Below the pieces are notes generated by a model that saw only the letters and a list, made by a program, of their open reading frames with translations, ran no database searches and was not told the origin of the DNA. A stretch of DNA of 27,264 nt, from the NCBI GenBank assembly GCA_964468435.1, contig CAYXVE010000062.1, forward strand, positions 1 to 27,264, written 5' to 3'. The position numbers were made by a program, and so were the translations under genes. Position 1 is the first letter of the stretch; each line of letters begins with the position of its first letter. Positions 1-7,335 of the stretch are shown piece after piece. This DNA is from JBCCTX01 sp964468435 (GTDB lineage Bacteria; Bacteroidota; Bacteroidia; J057).

Positions 1-60
1 AAAAGAAGATAAACTTAGTACCTGCAAAAATGGTGTGATTGCTAAAGAGAAACGATTAAC

Positions 61-1218
61 TCAGAACGCCTCTGCAATATTCAGATAGTAATTATTAGTA
101 TTTTTCCCCGACCCCCAGTCCAGGCGAACGTTAAGTTCTTCCCGTTCATCCAGCAAAAATCTCAATCCTACCCCTACATTATATCGGTATCCTCCCAGCC
201 CAAAATCCTCTATCCCATCTCCGATTCCTCCGGCACCTGCAAAGACCACGCCGCCCAGTCTGCCCAAGATATTTCGCCGATACTCCACCTGAAATGCAGC
301 CAGATGCTTATCTAGATATCTCCCATCGTAGTACCCGCGCAGTATTTCTCCTCCCCCAAAAGAGGCCAGTTCTCCTAGTGGCACATGGCCATGACTCATG
401 TGTAGCTTGAATTGAAAGGCCAATACATCATGTCTGCGTTTAAAAGGCTCCATATAATACCGTACATCCAACCGGGTCAGTTGAAATTCCTGGGTTCCAC
501 CCAATACCTTTCCATACACACCATGGGTGAATTCCGCATACCAACCATTGGCTGCATTGAGCAGGTTGCTCCTGCTATCATACACTAATGCTGTTTCAAT
601 ACCCATAGAGGTGAAGCCAAGAGCACCGGGTGTCTGGGTATTTTCTAGTAAACCTCCTTCGATAGCTTCTACTCCGGATATCCGGTTGTACCGGAGCCCC
701 CCACCGATGAACAAATATCTTGTAAAGAGCCGCTTGAGCAAAATAGGCTCCAACAACAGCTGAAAAAAGCTATACTCCTCCTCGTTGGATTCGGGGGTAT
801 CTCGACCTACGCCATAATATAACCGGGGAAAATCTTGTAATATGGCATTGCCCGTCAGCATCCACTTCTCCTGGTTGGAGAAAATTTCAAAACCCGAAAA
901 TAATATAAACTGATTTTCGATGGTATAGATCGCTGATACCGGCATATTGGAAGTACGCGTCTCATCGCCGGAGCCTCTGAACTTAAACAGGTATTTGGCA
1001 CCGACTCCCGCCCCAAAATTGGTTTCTGGAGAAAAAATCACAACAGGAGCAAGTACGATCCTTCCCGGATATATAGTACTATCTTTTTGGACTGCCTTGT
1101 CATTGGTAGATAAGGTGAAAAAGTCAATAACGCTATCCACGAATTTCTGAGCATAGAGTTTATGGCTTGAGCTTAGTAAGCTTAATAGAATTAGCGTGGC
1201 GAAAATATTATTTTTCAA
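61..1218 (-). CDS. Omp85/BamA-like outer membrane beta-barrel protein
   Basis: The 385-residue product starts with a typical signal peptide (about residues 1-23, ending in LYAQ) and is otherwise rich in alternating beta-strands. The segment with GGGEILRGYYDGRY matches the conserved RGY/RGF loop of the Omp85 (surface antigen D15) barrel, and the chain ends in a C-terminal Phe, the usual signal for outer membrane insertion. The length leaves no room for POTRA domains, so this is a barrel-only relative of BamA/TamA and not BamA itself. Such proteins sit in the outer membrane; the substrate is unknown and could be a protein or lipid. It is transcribed alone, 239 bp downstream of the FAD oxidoreductase gene on the same strand, with its own candidate promoter. 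Family assignment is good; specific function is unknown. Confidence 0.8.
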   Translation of the reverse strand: MKNNIFATLILLSLLSSSHKLYAQKFVDSVIDFFTLSTNDKAVQKDSTIYPGRIVLAPVVIFSPETNFGAGVGAKYLFKFRGSGDETRTSNMPVSAIYTIENQFILFSGFEIFSNQEKWMLTGNAILQDFPRLYYGVGRDTPESNEEEYSFFQLLLEPILLKRLFTRYLFIGGGLRYNRISGVEAIEGGLLENTQTPGALGFTSMGIETALVYDSRSNLLNAANGWYAEFTHGVYGKVLGGTQEFQLTRLDVRYYMEPFKRRHDVLAFQFKLHMSHGHVPLGELASFGGGEILRGYYDGRYLDKHLAAFQVEYRRNILGRLGGVVFAGAGGIGDGIEDFGLGGYRYNVGVGLRFLLDEREELNVRLDWGSGKNTNNYYLNIAEAF

Positions 1219-1280
1219 TGATCGTAGATTCAGAATTTATTAAAATAGCTTTTCTGCTTTTTTTAAAAGTCTATGTCTCC

Positions 1281-1305
1281 AGGAATGTTTATATCCGTCA
1301 TTCCT
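1281..1305. repeat. Short inverted repeat in leader of the Omp85-like gene
   Basis: AGGAATG (1281-1287) and CATTCCT (1299-1305) are perfect 7-bp arms around an 11-nt loop. The repeat lies just downstream of the candidate -7 box at 1317-1324 on the minus strand, so it would form a hairpin at the start of that transcript. It could also be a weak terminator for the oxidoreductase gene upstream, as a T/A-rich tract follows it. Confidence 0.4.
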
Positions 1306-1316
1306 AGAAGATTTCG

Positions 1317-1324
1317 CAAAAATA
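1317..1324 (-). promoter_or_regulatory. Candidate Bacteroidota -7 promoter box (TATTTTTG)
   Basis: Read on the minus strand this is TATTTTTG, matching TAnnTTTG. A TTG triplet lies 24 nt upstream (1349-1351), slightly longer than the usual spacing. It would drive the Omp85-like gene with a leader of roughly 90 nt. Inferred from the motif only. Confidence 0.4.
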
Positions 1325-1457
1325 GGTAAATTCATTTAGTATTTTTGACAAGAAAACTACAGTTGCCCTACCTTTTTTAGGGGAGGAGCATCTTGAGGAT
1401 CGATATAGGCGATTTCGTACATAAGTTATTCATAGCACATCGATACAGTTTATCCAA

Positions 1458-3086
1458 TCAGTGAGTAGAGGAGATCAGTTCAAACCAATGATCCGGGATC
1501 TCGAGGATCTGATGATATTCCTGTAATGTCTTTTCCAGCAATTCGTAAGGGACTTCCTGTACAGGTACCTGCTTGTCGATGGCGATTGCCGCAGCAGCTC
1601 CAGTACTTTGCCCTAATACCATAAAAGTAGGGACAATCCTTATGCTCCCATATCCCACATAACTGGATGAAAGGCAAGTCGGTGTAAGCAGGTTAGTGCA
1701 TTCAGCCAGTTTGGGAACAGTAGCCCGGTAAGCTATCCTGAAAGGCTTCCAACTGGTATTTCCACCCACATGGGTAAATCCCTCATTGTAGGCATAGCCA
1801 TCCTTCACGATCCTCCGGGCGTGATGCATATCAGGCGGCCACCATGCAATGGCAATCGGATCGGATATCGTATCCAGATACGTACTTCGGGTATGATGCT
1901 CTGTGATCACATAATTTGATACCATCCTTCTGCCACTCCGTATATACAACCTTCGGGGCCAATATCCATGATCCGTAAATTCGTCCCTGGGAAGTCCCCA
2001 CCCCTCCCAGTTGGCACGGGTCGTGCTATCCACCCGCTCATCATGTTGCAAAAACCAGATCAGGCCCAACGTAAAGTCCCGGTGGTATTTCACGATGCTA
2101 TCCTGTACAGAATAGCTCCCCGTGGGATAGGCCCAGTTTTCCCCATAGAGGTTAGCGGATAAATCATGCCAGCTTCCGATGTCCGTTTTTCCATTATGCC
2201 GGTTGAGAACCGGCCGGAACAATTGCCCTCCTGCTTTCAAATATCTGTGGTAAATTTCATAACGGCCAGGATCGTAGTTTTGAGGTTTGGAAATGGAAAT
2301 TCGATTACCGGGATCTTGGGTTAGACACATCCGGAAGCAAAAGCCCTGGATGTATGGGCTAGGTGCACCGTAATCCCCCAATTGCCCTTCCTGGATCGTC
2401 GGGATCAGTCCACTGCTAGCATCTCCCTCAATGATATAGGGATCTAGAGGTACTTCAAACTGCTTAAAATCATTTTCAATCTGAATACCATTGAGCGTTT
2501 CCCCATAAACTTGATTACCTTCCCGAATAGTTTCTGTCGAAACTCCTGCAAAATGAAGCAGATGTCCTTCGATGGATGCATCTACGAATACCTTGGCACG
2601 TATAGCTTGCCCATCCTCAAGTATTACCTGAGATATTTGAGTTCCATCTTTGAGTACACCCTCATGTTCCCGAATTCGTTTTTTCCTGATTAACGTAATG
2701 TTTTGATCACGTGCAAGTAATTCTTCGATAATTTGTTCAGCGACGGAAGGTTCGTATTTCGAATACCAGTCGGGATTGTCAAATTCGGCTTCCAGTCCAT
2801 AGTATTTTTCAACAGCCACATAAAATTCACGAGCAATGCCCCCGATCACTGTTCCACTTCCGAAACGTATATCCTTACCCAGACCTTCTACCACCATACC
2901 ACCTGGGTGTCCGGTGGGCTCGATCAGGATGACCGTTTTTCCCAATCTGGCAGCCTGAATCGCTGTTGTAAAGCCCGCTTCACTTCCCCCCAGGATACAT
3001 ATGTCGGTGTTGAGGGGTTGGGACTGTTGGGTATTTCCTGCAACAGCAGAGAAAATGATCCATAAGTATATATAATTTATCCACAT
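1458..3086 (-). CDS. Secreted FAD-dependent oxidoreductase (FAD_oxidored family)
   Basis: The product has an N-terminal hydrophobic export signal followed by a Rossmann dinucleotide-binding segment (DICILGGSEAG, then AARLGKTVILIEP), where GGSEAG takes the place of the usual GxGxxG. The C-terminal segment with PTFMVLGQSTGAAAAIAI is the second FAD-contacting region typical of the FAD-dependent oxidoreductase family PF12831. I chose the ATG at 3086 (542 residues) because it puts the signal peptide (MWINYIYLWIIF...) directly at the N terminus. An upstream in-frame ATG at 3140 would add 18 mostly polar residues and cannot be excluded. The nearest upstream gene on this strand is the decayed LamG gene, which ends 75 bp away, so the two may once have been co-transcribed. 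The substrate is unknown; related proteins in Bacteroidota often accompany polysaccharide-use genes, but nothing here fixes the role. Confidence 0.8.
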   Translation of the reverse strand: MWINYIYLWIIFSAVAGNTQQSQPLNTDICILGGSEAGFTTAIQAARLGKTVILIEPTGHPGGMVVEGLGKDIRFGSGTVIGGIAREFYVAVEKYYGLEAEFDNPDWYSKYEPSVAEQIIEELLARDQNITLIRKKRIREHEGVLKDGTQISQVILEDGQAIRAKVFVDASIEGHLLHFAGVSTETIREGNQVYGETLNGIQIENDFKQFEVPLDPYIIEGDASSGLIPTIQEGQLGDYGAPSPYIQGFCFRMCLTQDPGNRISISKPQNYDPGRYEIYHRYLKAGGQLFRPVLNRHNGKTDIGSWHDLSANLYGENWAYPTGSYSVQDSIVKYHRDFTLGLIWFLQHDERVDSTTRANWEGWGLPRDEFTDHGYWPRRLYIRSGRRMVSNYVITEHHTRSTYLDTISDPIAIAWWPPDMHHARRIVKDGYAYNEGFTHVGGNTSWKPFRIAYRATVPKLAECTNLLTPTCLSSSYVGYGSIRIVPTFMVLGQSTGAAAAIAIDKQVPVQEVPYELLEKTLQEYHQILEIPDHWFELISSTH

Positions 3087-3161
3087 AGCAAGTTTAAAGG
3101 ACTTAGTATGATCACAATCTACTTTAAATATATAATACACATTTTCAGCTTGTAAAGCATA

Positions 3162-4264
3162 CTATTTTTTTGATCCCAGATCAAAACTCAGCTTTTGTAA
3201 TTCCGCCTCCGTTAATATACGATTAAACACAGCTACTCCGTCCAGATACAGTTGTGATCCGTGATCTACATCTTCAGTGCCTAATCCAAGTGCTCTTCCA
3301 AAGGTAAAGGGAGCTCCTTCTGTTATTTCCCTCACGACTGGACTTCCCATAACATGCCAGGTACGATCTTTCCATACCTCGAGATGTGTCTTTATTTTAT
3401 CTCCATTGTCTACGCTTAAAGTTGCCGGTAAGATCAGGGTATCCTGATGCGTTACTTCTTGAATCAATGGGGAAGGCAGCATACTCTGATGATCTCTGAG
3501 GATATCAACATGTATTCGAAATCGTTTGGAAGGATTTATTGTAGCATAATCCTGTTGGTAAATGAGCATGCTGTGTTCCAGATCGACCCTGATCCGGTGT
3601 TCAACAATCGCTTTCTCCTGATATGAATAGCCGTTAAATTTTATGACAAAGGATCTTGGGGAACATATAGCCTGATCAAAGCGAAAAGGATTTGCTGAGA
3701 GCGTATCATCATATTGAAAGATATCCTGAAGTACTGGATCTGTGACTTTCAGGGGAGTCATTTCACCATTTAAATAGGCTTTTACTTCATTATCCTGAGG
3801 GTCATACGTTGTAGCCATAGCGATCCAATGATGATTCTCAAATGCCTGTCCATCGATGGCTCTTAAACGGGCATACTGAGCACCATCTATTTCTGACTGA
3901 GGATAGCTAGCGGCTCCCGTAGCCGATACATGGGCGATTACACCCGGTTGATTAAACAATCCTGCGAATAGTGCTACTTGTCTTCTCCCTGCATATCTAT
4001 CTCAACCACCTTCATCCCAGATACCTGGGATCATGTGTCGTTTCCCAACAAATTTCACCCAGGCTATGATTGTAAAGGGTTTTTTGCCATGCAAGTCAAG
4101 CGGTGATTGATCAAAGGTACTCCTTTCTACCGAACCATATATATACCCTTGATTAAATCGAATTGACTTTTTGTTGATAGGCTACACGCGCTTTAGCATC
4201 ACGACGATAGGTATCAATGGATTCATCTGGCTAACCATATCCCAGTTTGTATAGGATTAGACAT
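3162..4264 (-). pseudogene. Decayed LamG/concanavalin-like domain gene
   Basis: An open stretch of 265 codons (3162-3959) starts abruptly in the middle of a beta-sandwich domain. Translation of the upstream DNA on the same strand shows that the protein once continued. In the same frame, residues such as GSVERSTFDQSPLDLHG and TIIAWVKF precede it, interrupted by a TGA at 4002-4004 where a Trp (TGG) fits the context. Further upstream the reading continues in a second frame (PDESIDTYRRDAKARVAYQQK) that ends in TAA at 4153-4155, and then in a third frame (MSNPIQTGIWLAR) that ends in TGA at 4223-4225. At least two frameshifts and one nonsense mutation are therefore present. The C-terminal part (YLDGVAVFNRILTEAELQKL) is typical of LamG-like domains. 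No signal peptide remains, so the 5' end may be lost. The lesions are direct observation; the ancestral function is unknown. Confidence 0.75.
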
Positions 4265-4303
4265 ATGAACAACATTTGAAAATTTATTATTCACAACCGA
4301 GTC

Positions 4304-4327
4304 AAAAAAAGACGGTCATTAACCGCC
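4304..4327 (-). terminator. Rho-independent terminator of tRNA-Val
   Basis: On the minus strand GGCGGT and ACCGTC form a 6-bp stem (one G-T pair) with a short loop, followed by seven T residues. It starts 9 nt after the end of the tRNA gene. Confidence 0.75.
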
Positions 4328-4335
4328 TTTCCTTG

Positions 4336-4410
4336 TGGGCCCAATAGGACTCGAACCTATGACCCCCTGCTTGTAAGGCAGGTGCTCTGAACCAACTGAG
4401 CTATGAGCCC
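4336..4410 (-). tRNA. tRNA-Val (anticodon UAC)
   Basis: A 75-nt cloverleaf fits completely: acceptor arms GGGCTCA and TGGGCCC with discriminator A, D-stem GCTC/GAGC, anticodon stem CCTGC/GCAGG with loop CTTACAA (anticodon TAC), and T-arm ATAGG-TTCGAGT-CCTAT. The 3' CCA is not encoded, as is usual in Bacteroidota. The gene has its own promoter and terminator. Confidence 0.96.
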
Positions 4411-4427
4411 TTATTTTTAAACGCCTA

Positions 4428-4459
4428 CAAAGGTAGAGAAAATTTGCCATATAGCGCAA
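4428..4459 (-). promoter_or_regulatory. Bacteroidota-type promoter of tRNA-Val
   Basis: On the minus strand a TTG (4457-4459) is followed by 21 nt and then TACCTTTG (4428-4435), a full match to the TTG / TAnnTTTG promoter of this phylum. The expected start lies about 10 nt before the tRNA 5' end. Confidence 0.75.
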
Positions 4460-4481
4460 GCAAAATTTGGATTTAATCTGT

Positions 4482-4501
4482 TCTACAGGTTTACCTGTAG
4501 A
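4482..4501. promoter_or_regulatory. 20-bp palindrome, possible operator
   Basis: TCTACAGGT and ACCTGTAGA are perfect 9-bp arms separated by TT. The compact 9-2-9 layout suits a dimeric DNA-binding protein better than a terminator, and no T-tract follows on either strand. It lies 22 bp upstream of the -33 element of the tRNA-Val promoter and 262 bp before the FHA-protease gene. The regulator is unknown. Confidence 0.5.
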
Positions 4502-4586
4502 TATATACCCCGAGAAAAAAATCAAGGATTCCCCATCCCGATCCCTAAGCATGCCTATATTTCCACACAGACCCCTGTTCCCCATC

Positions 4587-4682
4587 TTTGTCATGTATAC
4601 AAAAGGCTGGACGAGAAACATCCTCCACAACCATCAAAACACAATCATGAATCCCTTGTCCAGCCACTGTATACAACACAAA
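4587..4682. repeat. Long imperfect inverted repeat upstream of FHA-protease gene
   Basis: The arms 4587-4612 and 4658-4682 are complementary over three blocks: TTTGT/ACAAA, TGTATACA/TGTATACA and GGCTGGAC/GTCCAGCC. The blocks are separated by a 2-nt mismatch (CA against GT) and a small bulge (AAA against GT), and the loop is 45 nt. It lies 80 bp before the start of the FHA-protease gene. The 352-bp gap 4411-4762 holds this repeat, the palindrome at 4482-4501 and the tRNA promoter; I see no convincing gene in it. The repeat could be a structured 5' leader or the remnant of a small mobile repeat. Confidence 0.55.
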
Positions 4683-4762
4683 CAGGCGATATGGTTCAAC
4701 ATAATGACCCAATGATCAAATACAACAATTAACGAATTATCACAATACAAAAACTCACTATC

Positions 4763-6430
4763 ATGAAACAGGAGATAAAACACATCATCATCAGACACCT
4801 CAGCGGAGGTAAGGAAAATCAGGTTGAAGAGTTTGACTATCAGGCTAATAATATTATCCGCTTCGGAAGAGCTACCGATAACGACCTGCTCTTCGATGCA
4901 GATCAGGATACCATGGTCAGCCGCAAACACGGCAACATCGCCAAAGGCGATACACCTGGTACTTTTACCATCACCGACAATGAAAGTCTCAATGGTACTT
5001 ATGTAAATGGTGAAAAGATTACCGGTACGCGACCCCTAAAGTCCGGCGACGAGATCATGCTGGGCGCCAAAGGACCTCGTTTTATTTTTGATACCTATCC
5101 TGGCATGGCTGGAGGCGCTGCTACACAATTGGTCAACATTTCTGGTGCAGATGCTACCATGCAGTATGAACTTCCCCAGGAAAAAGTACAAGAAGTACCT
5201 GCCAAGACAGGTGTCGGTAAGGAAACCTTCCAAAGAGCGATCGTTACCGAACGCAAACGTTCGCAGAAAACCATGATCTCCGTCATCGGCGCAGTCGTGC
5301 TGGTACTGTCAGCACTAGGATATACTTTTCGCGATAAACTTATTCCTGAACCTCAGGTGGTACAAGGTGAGACGTCTATCATTGACGACTCTTTCAAGCC
5401 TGAAGTCATCGTACAGGATAATTTTGATAAAGTCGTGTTTATCGAATTTGGATATAAATTGATTCACACCGCTTCAGGTGATGATGTTTACCACCACTAT
5501 ACCAAGCAAAAAGACGAACAAAGCGGTAAAGAAGTACTGATACCTTTGTATATAGAAGTAGAACCTGGTGTGATCGAACCTTACCTGGGACTCAAAAAAG
5601 ACGTTACCTACGGTGCTCCCATCGCAGTATCTGGTGCTACAGGTTCAGGCTTTGTTGTCGATGAAGAGGGCTTTATCCTGACTAACCGCCATGTTGCCTC
5701 CAACTGGAATGCATACTATACCTTTCCCCGTGAAGCACAAAAGGGATACCTCTATCAAAATGTAAATGGAGAATGGAAAATCACAGGTTGGACCAATGCA
5801 CCACAGCGCTGGGTCCCTGCAGAAGCTAAATTCTTCGGTCAAAAGCCCATGTCTGGTAAGATTCTGGAAGGACAGGTAACATACATGGAGGTTACTTTCC
5901 CTAAAACCGATCAGCGTACACCTGCCAGCATCGTAAGAATAAGTAATACACATGATGTGGCAATGATCAAGATCGAAGTACCCGGTAGACTGGCTCCTGT
6001 CAAGCTCAAGCAAACCCCCGATGATGACATCGCACCAGGACAAAAAATCGTCGTTATAGGATATCCAGGCATATCTCCTGATGTTGCTGTAGCTAAAGTA
6101 TCTCAGGATTTCGCCAACCGCCAGACTCAGGTCCTGACTGTGCCAGATCCCACAGTTACCGATGGTACAATCGGAAAGATTATCAGAGGTTCTAATCCTA
6201 CAGACAACGCTCTCGTGGGAGGCTATTTCAGCATGATTGGTGAGTACTATCAGCTTACTGCCAGTGAGACTGGAGCCGGTAATAGTGGGGGACCTGTATT
6301 TGACAAGAATGGTGAAGTGATCGGTATCTTCTCAGCTTCTTACACATCTCAGGAGGGGGCTAGAATTACCTTTGCGATCCCCATCAAGTACGGTATCGAA
6401 CTAATGACTTCACAGCGTGTAATCCGGTAA
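4763..6430 (+). CDS. Membrane-anchored FHA domain / trypsin-like serine protease
   Basis: This 555-residue protein joins a phosphothreonine-binding FHA domain (about residues 5-110) to a trypsin-like protease of the DegP/S1C type (about 285-550). FHA landmarks are FGRATDNDL (34-42), SRKH (53-56) and NGTYVNG (77-83). A basic stretch (164-169) precedes a single hydrophobic span (171-188), which should place FHA in the cytoplasm and the protease in the periplasm. The catalytic triad is visible: His310 in LTNRHVAS, Asp398 in THDVAMIKI and Ser508 in GAGNSGGPVF. No PDZ domain follows. The gene leads a same-strand cluster with a PP2C phosphatase and a Ser/Thr kinase, which suggests that kinase-dependent Thr phosphorylation is read by the FHA domain. 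No Shine-Dalgarno sequence is seen, as is common in this phylum. Domains are clear; the control of proteolysis is inference. Confidence 0.88.
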   Translation: MKQEIKHIIIRHLSGGKENQVEEFDYQANNIIRFGRATDNDLLFDADQDTMVSRKHGNIAKGDTPGTFTITDNESLNGTYVNGEKITGTRPLKSGDEIMLGAKGPRFIFDTYPGMAGGAATQLVNISGADATMQYELPQEKVQEVPAKTGVGKETFQRAIVTERKRSQKTMISVIGAVVLVLSALGYTFRDKLIPEPQVVQGETSIIDDSFKPEVIVQDNFDKVVFIEFGYKLIHTASGDDVYHHYTKQKDEQSGKEVLIPLYIEVEPGVIEPYLGLKKDVTYGAPIAVSGATGSGFVVDEEGFILTNRHVASNWNAYYTFPREAQKGYLYQNVNGEWKITGWTNAPQRWVPAEAKFFGQKPMSGKILEGQVTYMEVTFPKTDQRTPASIVRISNTHDVAMIKIEVPGRLAPVKLKQTPDDDIAPGQKIVVIGYPGISPDVAVAKVSQDFANRQTQVLTVPDPTVTDGTIGKIIRGSNPTDNALVGGYFSMIGEYYQLTASETGAGNSGGPVFDKNGEVIGIFSASYTSQEGARITFAIPIKYGIELMTSQRVIR

Positions 6431-6474
6431 TATGTAATCCTTTACTCTGTATCACTAAACCAAAAATCTTGATT

Positions 6475-7335
6475 ATGGCCTTCTTATTCCGTCGAAAAAA
6501 GCATAAATCCCAGAAAATGGTAGAAGAACCTCAGGTATACATAGACTACCGGGCAGTAGCAGCAACAGACGTTGGTTCGGTCAGAGACAACAATGAGGAT
6601 AACCTGGTCTTTATCAGACCCTACGATAAGGAAAAGCGAAGAGACAAAGGGTGTCTGGCACTCGTGGCCGATGGAATGGGAGGCCATAGCAATGGAGAAG
6701 TCGCTTCCCACATGGCTACAGAGCTCATCCCCAGGAATTACTTCGACTCTCGTCTGGGAGTCCTCGAGGCACTCAAACAGGCTTTCGAAAAATCCAACAA
6801 AGCCATTTACCAGAAAGCATCTAAGTCGGATTCGAGTAAAAGCATGGGCACTACTTGTACTGCTGTAGTCCTTCTCCAGGACAGGGTATATCTCGGACAT
6901 GTAGGCGATAGCAGAGCCTATCTGCTAAAAGGCAACAAGCTTAAACAGTTGTCCAGCGATCATACCTATGTCCAGCATTTGCTGGATAAAGGTATGATCA
7001 GTCGGGACGAAGCGCTCAGCCATCCTCAGCGAAATATCATTACTAGCGCCATAGGAACTAATACAAAACTCCATGCGGATTATGGTCTGCAGGATGTGAA
7101 ATTTGAAACCGGAGATAAACTCTTGCTCTGTAGCGACGGATTGTACGAGTATCTCTCTCCAGAAGAACTGAAGCAGATCATAGGTCAATATTCTCTGAAT
7201 GACGCTGCTCAATCGTTGATTCAAATGGCCAAGAAGCGCGGAGGACATGACAATATCTCCGTGCTGATTGTCGAAGCTGTCCCTGCTGAATCTGAAGAAA
7301 TCAATAAAGAAACTCAAAAGTTGAATATGTCATGA
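6475..7335 (+). CDS. PP2C-family Ser/Thr protein phosphatase
   Basis: The 286-residue product is a cytoplasmic PPM/PP2C metal-dependent phosphatase, likely reversing the work of the kinase encoded next. All metal-binding motifs of the Stp1-like group are present: RDNNED (37-42), VADGMGGHSNGE (64-75), GHVGDSRAYL (141-150), CSDGLYEYL (219-227) and GGHDNISVLIV (256-266). A short Lys/Arg-rich start (FRRKKHK) precedes the domain; no signal peptide or membrane span is visible. I chose the ATG at 6475; a TTG two codons upstream is in frame but less likely. The gene follows the FHA-protease gene by 44 bp and overlaps the kinase gene by 4 bp (ATGA), which indicates translational coupling and a common operon. 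Confidence 0.93.
   Translation: MAFLFRRKKHKSQKMVEEPQVYIDYRAVAATDVGSVRDNNEDNLVFIRPYDKEKRRDKGCLALVADGMGGHSNGEVASHMATELIPRNYFDSRLGVLEALKQAFEKSNKAIYQKASKSDSSKSMGTTCTAVVLLQDRVYLGHVGDSRAYLLKGNKLKQLSSDHTYVQHLLDKGMISRDEALSHPQRNIITSAIGTNTKLHADYGLQDVKFETGDKLLLCSDGLYEYLSPEELKQIIGQYSLNDAAQSLIQMAKKRGGHDNISVLIVEAVPAESEEINKETQKLNMS

Noticed and set aside
3087..3140. Upstream ATG (3140) for the FAD oxidoreductase
   Set aside because: It would bury the export signal behind 18 polar residues; the ATG at 3086 gives a normal signal peptide. Not excluded.
4319..4630. Open frame of 103 codons on the minus strand
   Set aside because: It runs through tRNA-Val and its terminator; the peptide segment GSSPIGPT is the usual artefact of translating a tRNA T-arm.
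4467..4715. Open frame of 82 codons before the FHA-protease gene
   Set aside because: It crosses the palindrome and the long inverted repeat and has no coding features.
6469..6474. TTG as start of the PP2C gene
   Set aside because: The ATG at 6475 is in frame and adds only two codons less; nothing favours TTG.
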